A stretch of 56,490 nucleotides of DNA, taken from positions 1 through 56,490 of the forward strand of contig JAJYTF010000032.1 of assembly GCA_021793155.1 (NCBI GenBank), written 5' to 3'. The notes under the pieces were generated by a model. The model saw only the letters and a program-made list of their open reading frames with translations, searched no databases and was not told the origin of the DNA. Of the stretch, positions 17,099 to 24,896 are shown piece by piece; positions within the stretch are counted from its first letter, which is position 1; every line of letters starts with the position of its first letter. The position numbers and the translations under genes were made by a program. The DNA comes from Pseudomonadota bacterium (GTDB lineage Bacteria; Pseudomonadota; Alphaproteobacteria; Rhodospirillales; Magnetospirillaceae).

Positions 17099-18815
17099 TG
17101 CGTCGGTGCGCCATCTGCGGCAGGACAACGACCTTCGACCCGGTGAGGAACGGATCGTCCAAGGGCTGGACAGCGCGGCAGCGCTGCTCGTCGACGGGCG
17201 GGTGGTCGCCGCCGCCGCGGAAGAACGATTTTCCTTCGAGAAGCACAGCAACGCCTTTCCCCGCGACAGCATTCTCTATTGCCTGAAAACGGCGGGCGTA
17301 TCCCCCGGCGAGATCGATCTGGTGGCCCACGGCTTCGCCTTCGCCCGCCACGCCCAACTGCTTTCTGCCGGGAACAAATACGAGCAGGTCCTCGCCCCCG
17401 AACGGCAAATCGAATTGTTCCGCGACAAGCTGGACCTGTCGCTGCCGCCGGCAAAATTCTTCGCCGTGCCGCACCATCTGGCCCATGCTGGAAGCTGCTG
17501 CCTTCCCTCGGGCTTCGACGAGGCGCTGTGTGTCATCTGCGACGGCGTCGGGGAAATCGAATCCCTGTCCGTCTACGCCTTCCGCGACGGCGGCTTCCAA
17601 CCGCTGGATCGATTTCTCGCCAAGGATTCCCTGGGCATTCTCTATGGTCTGGTGACCGTGCACCTGGGATTCAAGTTCAACGCCGACGAATACAAGGTCA
17701 TGGGCCTGGCACCCTACGGCAATCCCGATCGCTTCCGCGACTTCTTCGCCAGCATCGTCGACGTCAAGGACGAGGGACGCTTTTCCGTCGATCTGACCAG
17801 GATGGACGCCGGCAAGGATCCCTACTACCGCGGGTTCCTGCGACACCTCGCCGAGAACGTCATCGAACGGCCGCAGAGTTCGGAACATCTGCCGCAACGC
17901 CATTGCGACTTCGCCGCGGCGGCGCAGGAATGCCTGGAGGAGATGTTGTTCCACGTGATCGCCCATTGGCGGCGGCGCACCGGCCTTAAGAACCTGTGCA
18001 TGGCCGGCGGCGTGGCATTGAATTGCACCTTCAACGGCAAACTTCTGCGGAGCGGCCTGTTCGACCAGGTCTACGTTCAGCCCGCCGCGGGGGACGACGG
18101 CACGGCGTTGGGCGCCGCCATGATCGCCACCCGCCATATCGGCGACGAGTTGTCGCCGGCAAACCACCGCGAGCTTCCCTTCTACGGCCCGTCCTACTCG
18201 GCCGAAGCGGTTGCCGCGGCCGTCGCCCGCGCCGCCGAAGGCCTCGACGTGGCCGAACTGGGCAGCGAATGGGTGGCCGCCGCCGATGCGGCCAAGGCTC
18301 TGGCCGAGGGCGAAATCGTCGCCTGGTTCCAGGGGCGCATGGAATATGGGCCGCGAGCCCTGGGCAATCGGTCGATCCTGGCCAACCCGTTGCTACCCGA
18401 CATCAAGGACCGCCTGAACGCCGTAATCAAGCTGCGCGAAGGATTTCGGCCATTCGCGCCGGCGGTGACGATGGAGCGCGCCGCGGAATATTTCGACTTC
18501 GTTCCCTCGCCGATCTTCGACACCATGCTGGCCACTTGCCATACGCGGCCCGAATGGCGCAGCCGCTTGCCGGGAGTGACCCATGTCGACGGGTCGGCAC
18601 GAATGCAGACGGTCGACGCCGCCCGCAACCGATTGTTTCACCACCTCATCAGCAGTTTCGGCCGGCTGACAGGGGTGCATTGCGTGGTGAACACGTCGTT
18701 CAACCTGCGCGGTCAGCCGATCATCCTGTCGCCGACGGTGGCGATCGAGACCTTCCGCAAGGTGCGCATCGACCGCCTGTACCTGGGTTCGCTGTGCTTG
18801 AGGAAGCCGCGTTAG
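17070..18815 (+). CDS. NodU/CmcH-family O-carbamoyltransferase
   Basis: This 581-aa enzyme transfers a carbamoyl group from carbamoyl phosphate, via carbamoyl-AMP, to a hydroxyl of a small molecule or sugar. Family blocks include SAAALLVDGRVVAAAAEERF, the metal-site HHLAHA near residue 137, MAGGVALNCTFNGKL near 311, MEYGPRALGNRSIL near 427, REGFRPFAPAV, and VNTSFNLRGQPI near the end. The N-terminus has an extra stretch between GYSGLD and the DSAAALL motif compared with NodU. Its start lies within the carrier-protein gene. Relatives modify Nod factors, cephalosporins, saxitoxin and other products, so here it probably decorates the product of the adenylation/carrier system, or an intermediate held on the carrier. 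It is the last gene of the operon and ends just before a strong hairpin. Confidence 0.88.
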   Translation: MIVLGYSGLDASVRHLRQDNDLRPGEERIVQGLDSAAALLVDGRVVAAAAEERFSFEKHSNAFPRDSILYCLKTAGVSPGEIDLVAHGFAFARHAQLLSAGNKYEQVLAPERQIELFRDKLDLSLPPAKFFAVPHHLAHAGSCCLPSGFDEALCVICDGVGEIESLSVYAFRDGGFQPLDRFLAKDSLGILYGLVTVHLGFKFNADEYKVMGLAPYGNPDRFRDFFASIVDVKDEGRFSVDLTRMDAGKDPYYRGFLRHLAENVIERPQSSEHLPQRHCDFAAAAQECLEEMLFHVIAHWRRRTGLKNLCMAGGVALNCTFNGKLLRSGLFDQVYVQPAAGDDGTALGAAMIATRHIGDELSPANHRELPFYGPSYSAEAVAAAVARAAEGLDVAELGSEWVAAADAAKALAEGEIVAWFQGRMEYGPRALGNRSILANPLLPDIKDRLNAVIKLREGFRPFAPAVTMERAAEYFDFVPSPIFDTMLATCHTRPEWRSRLPGVTHVDGSARMQTVDAARNRLFHHLISSFGRLTGVHCVVNTSFNLRGQPIILSPTVAIETFRKVRIDRLYLGSLCLRKPR

Positions 18816-18861
18816 CGCCGCTCCGCGGGGCCGCATTGCCGATACCCGCGCCGCCGGCACG

Positions 18862-18941
18862 GAGACGAATTTGGCGCTGCAGCAGGCAGCCCGCTTGCCC
18901 GATGCGGGGCGCATCGGGCAAGCGGGATAACGATTCGTCTC
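18862..18941. terminator. Nested hairpin between convergent genes, terminator-like
   Basis: A perfect 16-bp stem (18890-18905 with 18911-18926, loop GGGGC) is nested in an outer perfect 9-bp pair GAGACGAAT (18862-18870) / ATTCGTCTC (18933-18941). It lies between the 3' ends of the carbamoyltransferase (+) and the small Ala/Pro/Lys-rich protein (-), so it could stop transcription from both sides. No T-tract follows, so it is not a canonical intrinsic terminator. Confidence 0.5.
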
Positions 18942-18977
18942 GCCCTGTCGGCTTCGCCGGCAAAGGGTGATGAGCGC

Positions 18978-19361
18978 CTATTTCCGCCGGCTGTCCATCA
19001 TGTCGAGCCAGGTCTTGGAGAGGGTGGCCCAGGCGTCGGCCTGTAGACGCATGGTCTGGGAGAATTGCTGCAGCGCCTGCCCGGCAAAGGCGACGAACTG
19101 CGAGCTGTCCAGCCCCATGGCCGGGGTCTCCGCCCGCGCAGCCACTGCGTTCGAGGGTTTTTCGGGCACGGGCATTTCGGGCGCGGGCATTTCGGCTTCC
19201 GGCTTCCGGCCGACGGGTTTCGGCACGCTTTCTCTTTTCACCGGCGCCGGTTGCTCAGCCGCGACCCGCTTCGCCGGCGTGACCGCCGCCTTCGCCGCGG
19301 CCGCCCGACGAGTGGCGGTCTGCTTGCCCTTCGGCGGCGATCCGGTCGGGGTCTTGGCCAT
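18978..19361 (-). CDS. Small Ala/Pro/Lys-rich protein with phasin-like C-terminal helix
   Basis: This 127-aa protein has two parts. Residues 1 to about 80 are low-complexity, basic and rich in Ala, Pro and Lys (RRAAAAKAAVTPAKR; PEMPVPEKP), resembling histone-H1-like or flexible linker tails. The last 45 residues form an amphipathic helix (FVAFAGQALQQFSQTMRLQ, then TLSKTWLDMM) similar in feel to phasins, which coat polyhydroxyalkanoate granules. I call it phasin-like only on this resemblance. ATG at 19361 has GAGGATC closely upstream. It is monocistronic and convergent with the carbamoyltransferase operon. A DNA- or polyphosphate-associated role is an alternative, given the basic tail. Confidence 0.6.
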   Translation of the reverse strand: MAKTPTGSPPKGKQTATRRAAAAKAAVTPAKRVAAEQPAPVKRESVPKPVGRKPEAEMPAPEMPVPEKPSNAVAARAETPAMGLDSSQFVAFAGQALQQFSQTMRLQADAWATLSKTWLDMMDSRRK

Positions 19362-19522
19362 GGTGATCCTCCCTCGTCAGTTGGCCGTCGGGATGCCGAC
19401 GGTCGCGGCAACGCCCAGTGCAGACGATATTGCAAGCGGGGGCAGCATCGATCAAGACGGCACAGCCATGCACAGAAGAAATATCTGGAAATATTTCGAT
19501 GTGCCGCCAGCCAGGCGGCTCG

Positions 19523-20542
19523 TCAGAAGTTCAGATTGGGAAGCGCCGCGGCCTTTGCCGCTTCGATTTTGCGCTCGGCATCGGGCAAGGCGATCAGGCC
19601 CTTCTCGGCAAGGTAGCCGTCTTTGCCCCAGGCCTTTTCCGAGGTGAACTCCGCCAGGTATTGCCGGATTCCGGCGGTCACCCCAAGATGGGCCTTCTTG
19701 ACATAGATGTACAGCGGGCGCGACAGCGGGTACTTGGCGGTATAGATATTGTCGTAGCTGGGAACTTGTCCTTCCAGCGACGCCGCCTTGATCTTGTCGC
19801 CGTTCTGGTCGAGATAGCTGAACGGCAGGATTCCGACGGCCCGCGGCTCGGCGAGCAGCTTCCGCAAAGTAATGGTGTAGTTTTCCGAGACCTCGATAAA
19901 CGCGCCGTCTTCGCGCATGGCTTCGCAGGCCTGCTTTTCCGCCTTGGGGTCGAGGCGACCGATTTCGGGGAAGCTGCGGCAGGCCGCTTCCATCACCAAT
20001 GCGTCCAGAACATCGCGGGTGCCGTGGTTGGGCGCCGGCCCGAATACCATGATGTCCTCATGCGGCAGGGCGGGGTTGATCTCGTCCCATTTGCGGTAGG
20101 GATTGGGCACCAGCCGGCCTTCGACCGGCACCGACTTGGCGATGGCCAGGAACAACTCCCGGCGCGTCAGCTCGAAACGGCTTCCAGGCTTGGCGTTGGC
20201 CACCACGATGCCGTCGTAACCGATGGTGATCTCGGCGATATCGGTGACGCCGTTGGCCGCGCAGGCCTTGATCTCGCTATCGGTGATGCGGCGAGAGGCG
20301 CTGGCGATGTCCGGGCTTTCCTGATCGACGCTGGCACAGAACAGCTTGAGACCGCCGCCCGACCCGGTGCTTTCGATAACCGGGGCCTTGAATCCCGAGG
20401 TCTTGCCGAAATGCTCCGCTACCGTCGCCGCGAAAGGGTACACGGTGGACGAACTGGCGATGCGAATTTGGTCACGGGCCTGGACCGGTACCGCCATCGC
20501 CCATAAGGCCGCCATGGTCAATCCGATGATTCTCGCCTTCAT
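19523..20542 (-). CDS. PstS-like periplasmic phosphate-binding protein
   Basis: This 339-aa exported substrate-binding protein belongs to the phosphate ABC transporter family. A Sec signal (MKARIIGLTMAALWAMAVPVQA) precedes the mature start. Phosphate-binding motifs of PstS are visible: ASSSTVYPFA early, ESTGSGGGLKLFC near residue 58, and DIASASRRIT near 80, followed by the HGTRD stretch near 170. The ATG at 20542 is chosen because it begins the signal peptide and has GAGAGGGG upstream. No pstCAB, phoU or phoBR genes accompany it, so it either serves a transporter encoded elsewhere or senses phosphate. It diverges from the kinase operon at 20741 across a 198-base gap. No convincing Pho box was found in that gap. 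Confidence 0.85.
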   Translation of the reverse strand: MKARIIGLTMAALWAMAVPVQARDQIRIASSSTVYPFAATVAEHFGKTSGFKAPVIESTGSGGGLKLFCASVDQESPDIASASRRITDSEIKACAANGVTDIAEITIGYDGIVVANAKPGSRFELTRRELFLAIAKSVPVEGRLVPNPYRKWDEINPALPHEDIMVFGPAPNHGTRDVLDALVMEAACRSFPEIGRLDPKAEKQACEAMREDGAFIEVSENYTITLRKLLAEPRAVGILPFSYLDQNGDKIKAASLEGQVPSYDNIYTAKYPLSRPLYIYVKKAHLGVTAGIRQYLAEFTSEKAWGKDGYLAEKGLIALPDAERKIEAAKAAALPNLNF

Positions 20543-20740
20543 GCCGGCGGCCCCTCTCAAATACACCCGAATGTACAGACACTTTAGGTCAGGGGACGAA
20601 TGCACGACAGCCTTTCCTTACGCGCCCACATCAGGCCAGGGCATGCCACCTATTGGTTACCCCATCTGCCGGCCTGCCTATTCTCATGGCATTCCATATA
20701 ATGCCGCAATACCCCTTGGTGTGTGGGCAGATCCGCAAAT

Positions 20741-22216
20741 ATGACCGAAGGTCTATTTCAAACACTGGTAAATACCAGCGGCGCTATAGTTTGCGCCAAG
20801 GACGCAAATGGTCGCTACGTCTTTGCCAACTCTCAATTCATCAAGGATTTCAACGTTACCGGCAAGCCGATCTGCGGAGCGACGGATTTCGACCTGTTTC
20901 CCCGTGACATCGCCGAGCGCCTTCGCCAGCATGACGAAATGGCCCTGGACGGACCAGGAACCTCGGCCCAGGAAGAAGTGATCCGCGTTGGGGAGGACGA
21001 GCGGAGCTACCTGTTCAACCGCGTCCCCCTGCCCAAGGACTGCAGTGACGCCCGGCTGGGTGTGATCGCCTTCGAGATTACCCAGCGCATCAAGGCCGAG
21101 GATGATCTTCTCGTCTCGCGCAGTTTTTTCGAGGGCATCCTCAAGATCGCCGCCGACGCCATCATCTCGATCGACGAGGCGCAGCGGATCATTCTGTTCA
21201 ACCAAGGCGCTGAACGGATTTTCGGCTACACGGCCGAAGAAGCCATCGGCCAGCCGCTGGACATGCTGCTGCCGATGGGCGCGCGCCCTACGCACCGGCA
21301 TCAGATCGCCCAATTCGGCCGGACCGAGGTGAGCGCCCGGCAGATGGGCGAGCGCGGCGGAATCGCCGGCCGCCGCAAGGACGGGACGGTGTTTCCGGCG
21401 GAAGCCTCGATATCGCGCATGCGGCTGCGCGGAAGGACCACCTTCACGGCGATCCTGCGCGACGTTTCCGAGGCCCGCCGGGCCGAAGACGCCATCAAGT
21501 CGCTCAACGCCGACCTGAAGCACCGGGCCACCCAGCTCGAAAATGCCAATCGCGAGTTGGAGGCCTTTTCCTACTCGGTTTCCCACGATCTGCGGGCACC
21601 GTTGCGCAGCATCGACGGGTTCAGCCAGATGCTGATGGAGGATTTCTCCGCCGACCTGCCCGATGAGGCTCAGGACAGCCTGCACCGGATTCGGGCAGCC
21701 AGCCAGCGGATGGCCCAGCTGATCGATGACATTCTGGCCCTTTCCCGCGTCACCCGGGCCAGCATCGAGCGGCGGGAGGTGGACTTGAGCGCCATGGTGG
21801 CTTCCGCCGCCGAAGACCTGCACCAGGAAGACCCGCAGAGAAAGGTCGTCTTTTCCATTCCCGAAGGCATCCGTGCGGATGCCGATCCCCACCTCATGCA
21901 GGTCGTGCTCAATAATCTGCTGGGCAATTCCTGGAAATACACCAGCAAGCACGATACCGCCCGAATCGAGTTCGGCCGCTTCGTCGATGCCCGGGGCCGC
22001 ACCGCGTATTTCGTCCGCGACGACGGCGCCGGATTCGACATGGCCTATGCCAACAAGCTGTTCGGCGCATTCCAGCGGCTGCATGCGATGCACGAATATT
22101 CCGGCTCGGGAATCGGTTTGGCCACGGTGCAGCGGATCGTCCACAAGCATGGCGGCGAAATCTGGGCCGAAGGCGCCGTCGAACAGGGCGCGACGTTCTA
22201 TTTCACTTTGAAATAG
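20741..22216 (+). CDS. PAS-PAS sensor histidine kinase (phytochrome-type kinase core)
   Basis: This 491-aa sensor kinase has no membrane segments. PAS 1 covers about residues 8-115 (VCAKDANGRYVFANS) and PAS 2 about 130-245 (IISIDEAQRIILFNQGAERIFGY, with EARRAEDA at its end). A coiled-coil linker leads to the HisKA box SYSVSHDLRAPL, whose His is the phosphorylation site. The ATPase domain shows the N box NNLLGNSWKYT, G1 DDGAGFDM and G2 GSGIGLATV. The box SYSVSHDLRAPL is typical of bacteriophytochrome-like kinases that pair with Rcp1-type single-domain regulators, and just such a regulator follows 12 bases later. The input signal is unknown; PAS 1 could bind a small ligand or haem. ATG at 20741 or an upstream GTG at 20723 are both possible starts. 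Confidence 0.88.
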   Translation: MTEGLFQTLVNTSGAIVCAKDANGRYVFANSQFIKDFNVTGKPICGATDFDLFPRDIAERLRQHDEMALDGPGTSAQEEVIRVGEDERSYLFNRVPLPKDCSDARLGVIAFEITQRIKAEDDLLVSRSFFEGILKIAADAIISIDEAQRIILFNQGAERIFGYTAEEAIGQPLDMLLPMGARPTHRHQIAQFGRTEVSARQMGERGGIAGRRKDGTVFPAEASISRMRLRGRTTFTAILRDVSEARRAEDAIKSLNADLKHRATQLENANRELEAFSYSVSHDLRAPLRSIDGFSQMLMEDFSADLPDEAQDSLHRIRAASQRMAQLIDDILALSRVTRASIERREVDLSAMVASAAEDLHQEDPQRKVVFSIPEGIRADADPHLMQVVLNNLLGNSWKYTSKHDTARIEFGRFVDARGRTAYFVRDDGAGFDMAYANKLFGAFQRLHAMHEYSGSGIGLATVQRIVHKHGGEIWAEGAVEQGATFYFTLK

Positions 22217-22228
22217 CGGAGGCTTCAG

Positions 22229-22645
22229 ATGTCACTGCGCCCGATTCTTCTGGTCGAAGACAATCCTGACGATGAAAAGCTGACATTGCGAGCGCTGGCC
22301 AAGAACAATATCCAGAATGAGGTGGTGGTGGCTCGCGATGGGGTCCAAGCGCTGGACTACCTGTTCGGCGGCGGACATGCCCCGCCGGCCATCGTGTTGC
22401 TCGATCTCAAGCTGCCGAAAGTCGACGGTATCGAGGTGCTGAGGCAAATGCGCACCTCCGGCCCGACGAAGCTGACACCCGTAGTCATCCTGACCTCGTC
22501 GAAGGAAGATCAGGATCTGATCGCCGGCTATGAACTGGGGGCGAACAGCTATATCCGCAAGCCGGTCGACTTCTTGCAGTTCACCGAGGCCGTACGCCAG
22601 CTGGGGCTGTATTGGCTGATCCTCAACGAACCGCCGCCGCGATAG
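22229..22645 (+). CDS. Rcp1-like single-domain response regulator
   Basis: This 138-aa receiver has no output domain. It carries the acidic pair in LLVEDNPDDEK, the phospho-acceptor Asp59 in VLLDLKLPKVDG, the Thr/Ser switch in VVILTSSKED and Lys in IRKPVDF. The DNPDDEKLTLRAL opening and the YLFGGG insertion are typical of Rcp1-type receivers paired with phytochrome-class kinases. It lies 12 bases after the PAS kinase and 7 bases before the hybrid kinase, so the three form one operon. It probably shuttles phosphate between the two kinases or acts by protein-protein contact. Confidence 0.92.
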   Translation: MSLRPILLVEDNPDDEKLTLRALAKNNIQNEVVVARDGVQALDYLFGGGHAPPAIVLLDLKLPKVDGIEVLRQMRTSGPTKLTPVVILTSSKEDQDLIAGYELGANSYIRKPVDFLQFTEAVRQLGLYWLILNEPPPR

Positions 22646-22652
22646 GAAAGCC

Positions 22653-24620
22653 ATGGCCGGTGACCTACTCAGCCTCCTCATCGTCGACGACAACGAGGAC
22701 GACGCCATCCTGATTGCCCGTTGCTTCCGGCGGGCGGGGTACGGTGTCGCCACAAAGCGGGTCGATTGCGCCAGGGAAATGTGCGCGGCGCTGGGCGAGA
22801 GGGATTGGGATGTGGTGATTTCCGACGTCGCCATGCCGCAATTCAGCGCCGCCGACGCCCTCGCCATCTATCTCGAGTTCCAGTGCGACTGCCCGTTCAT
22901 CGTCGTCTCGGGCGCCATCGGAGAGGAAACTGCGGTCAGTCTTCTGAAGGCCGGAGCGCACGATTTTCTGCTGAAGACCAATCTGGCGCGACTGGTGCCG
23001 GCGACGGAACGCGAACTGCGGGAAACCGAAAGCCGGCGCGCCCGCCGCCGCGCCGAAGACGCCTTGCGCGCCAGCGAAGAGCGTTACGCCCTGGCGGCCA
23101 GGGGCGCCAATGACGGATTGTGGGATTGGGACCTGAAGACCAACCGCATCTATTTCTCGCCCCGTTGGGTGGAGATGCTGGGGTTTCCCAAAGAACAACC
23201 CGGCGACCGGCCCGATGTCTGGTTCCGCCGCGTACACCGCGACGACGTGGTGGCTCTGCGCCGCAGCCTGGATGACCACCTGGGTGGCCGCACGCCGCAT
23301 TTCGCCGTCGAGTACCGGATCCGCCACCAGGACGGAAGCTGGCGGTGGATGCTGACGCGCGGCCTTGCCGTGATCGATCCGACCGGCACTCCCTGCCGTA
23401 TCGCCGGCTCGCAAACCGACATCACCGCAGCCAAGGAGGCGGAGCAGCAGCTCCGCCGCTCGAAGGAAGAACTGGAACATGCGGTGGCGGCAAAAACCCG
23501 CTTCCTCGCCTCGGCCAGCCATGACCTGCGGCAGCCGGTACAAGCGCTGGTCTGCTTCACCTCGCTTCTGGAAATGCAACTTCAGGCTCATCCGGCCGCT
23601 GCGACCGTGACGGATCTCGGCAACTCGCTGGACAGCCTGAAGAGCCTGCTCGACGCCTTGCTCGACGTCTCGCGGCTGGATGCCGGGGTGGTGACACCCG
23701 ACTTTGCCACCTTCCCCATCGCGACGATTCTGGATCAGGTCGGCGCCGAAATGAGGCCTCTGGCCGAGGCCAAGGGGCTGCGCCTCAGGGTCGCCGCCTG
23801 CGATACCGTCGTGCGCAGCGATCCCGTGCTGCTGGGCCGCATCCTGCGCAATCTTGTGGAAAATGCCATCCGCTACACCGAGCATGGCGGCATCCTCATC
23901 GGCTGCCGGAGGGCGGGCACCGATTTGAACATCGTCGTGCACGACAGTGGAATCGGCATCGACGACGATGCCAGAGGTCACATTTTCGAAGAGTTCTTCC
24001 AGGTGGCCAACCCGGAACGGGACCGCATGAAAGGGCTGGGGCTGGGCTTGGCCATCGTGGCCCGCCTGAGCCGGCTGCTGGAACACCCGGTTACCGTACG
24101 CTCGACACCCGGCCACGGCTCCAGCTTCGCCGTTTCGGTGCCCACTGCCGCCACGCAATCACCGTCCCAGCCCCGAAGCGTCGCCGAAATCCCCTTCGAC
24201 GACCCGCCCGGCACGATTCTGGTGCTGGACGACGAAGCGCATGTCGCCGGCGCCCTTGCCGGCCTGCTGAAAGCCTGGGGCTTCGAGACGGTGACCGCAT
24301 CCTCGCTGGAAGAAGCGATCACGGTGGTGCGCCACCCGCCGAGAGCCGTTCTCGCCGACTATCGGCTGCGCGAAGGCCGGACGGGATTGGAGGCGGTCCG
24401 CGCGCTTCGCCACCTCTTCGCCGCGCCCATCCCGTTCATCGTGGTGACCGGCGACACCGGGACGGACCGCCTGCGCGAGATCGTCGAAAGCCGATCGGTG
24501 GTACTGCACAAGCCGGTCATGCCGAAGGACCTGCGCCGCGCCCTGCAGACCCTGCTGTCCGCATCGGCGGCGGTCGCGCCGGAAGCCGCTTCCGGCTATC
24601 CCCACGCCCTCCTCCAATAG
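22653..24620 (+). CDS. Hybrid sensor kinase: receiver-PAS-kinase-receiver
   Basis: This 655-aa soluble hybrid kinase begins with a receiver domain (residues about 7-125; Asp58 in VVISDVAMPQ). A PAS/PAC domain follows at about 145-265 (GLWDWDLKTNRIYFSPRW ... EYRIRHQDGSWRW). The HisKA box ASASHDLRQPVQAL holds His290, and the ATPase domain shows NLVENAIRYT, DSGIGID and GLGLGLAIV. A C-terminal receiver has Asp569 in VLADYRLREGR. The phrase SHDLRQPVQAL marks the FixL/RcsC-like kinases with an N-terminal receiver. Phosphate entering at the first receiver, perhaps from the upstream kinase or regulator, could control this kinase. No DNA-binding output lies in the operon, so the final target must be elsewhere. 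Confidence 0.9.
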   Translation: MAGDLLSLLIVDDNEDDAILIARCFRRAGYGVATKRVDCAREMCAALGERDWDVVISDVAMPQFSAADALAIYLEFQCDCPFIVVSGAIGEETAVSLLKAGAHDFLLKTNLARLVPATERELRETESRRARRRAEDALRASEERYALAARGANDGLWDWDLKTNRIYFSPRWVEMLGFPKEQPGDRPDVWFRRVHRDDVVALRRSLDDHLGGRTPHFAVEYRIRHQDGSWRWMLTRGLAVIDPTGTPCRIAGSQTDITAAKEAEQQLRRSKEELEHAVAAKTRFLASASHDLRQPVQALVCFTSLLEMQLQAHPAAATVTDLGNSLDSLKSLLDALLDVSRLDAGVVTPDFATFPIATILDQVGAEMRPLAEAKGLRLRVAACDTVVRSDPVLLGRILRNLVENAIRYTEHGGILIGCRRAGTDLNIVVHDSGIGIDDDARGHIFEEFFQVANPERDRMKGLGLGLAIVARLSRLLEHPVTVRSTPGHGSSFAVSVPTAATQSPSQPRSVAEIPFDDPPGTILVLDDEAHVAGALAGLLKAWGFETVTASSLEEAITVVRHPPRAVLADYRLREGRTGLEAVRALRHLFAAPIPFIVVTGDTGTDRLREIVESRSVVLHKPVMPKDLRRALQTLLSASAAVAPEAASGYPHALLQ

Positions 24621-24868
24621 GCGCCGTCCCCGAGAGCCGACCAAATCGCCCTGCGGCGCCACCTGACGCTGCCGCGCGAGATGCAGGCCGTCCCGCTCGA
24701 CTCCGGCGGGAACCCCGCGGCCGGTGACATGGTCCGGCAGACCACGCGTTTTATGAAAAGTGTTGCCTAACCGCGCGGCTTGAGGCTTCTTGCTGGGCGC
24801 GACGCCCCCACAGGCGGTGATGAATATCGGGATGGATGGCAGGAAAGCAAATCACTTCACTTTTCTAG

Positions 24869-24874
24869 TATAAT
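24869..24874 (+). promoter_or_regulatory. Possible -10 element of kup
   Basis: A perfect TATAAT lies 22 bases before the kup start codon in an AT-rich patch (24852-24881). No good -35 hexamer is found 16-18 bases upstream, so the element is suggestive only. The 276-base gap between the hybrid kinase and kup holds no other recognisable feature. Confidence 0.3.
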
Positions 24875-24896
24875 TCTAATTTAGCGGAACGCTTTC

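Noticed and set aside
20606-20740. TATAAT at 20697-20702 as the kinase-operon promoter and a possible Pho box
   Set aside because: No matching -35 hexamer at normal spacing, and no CTGTCAT-type direct repeat could be found.
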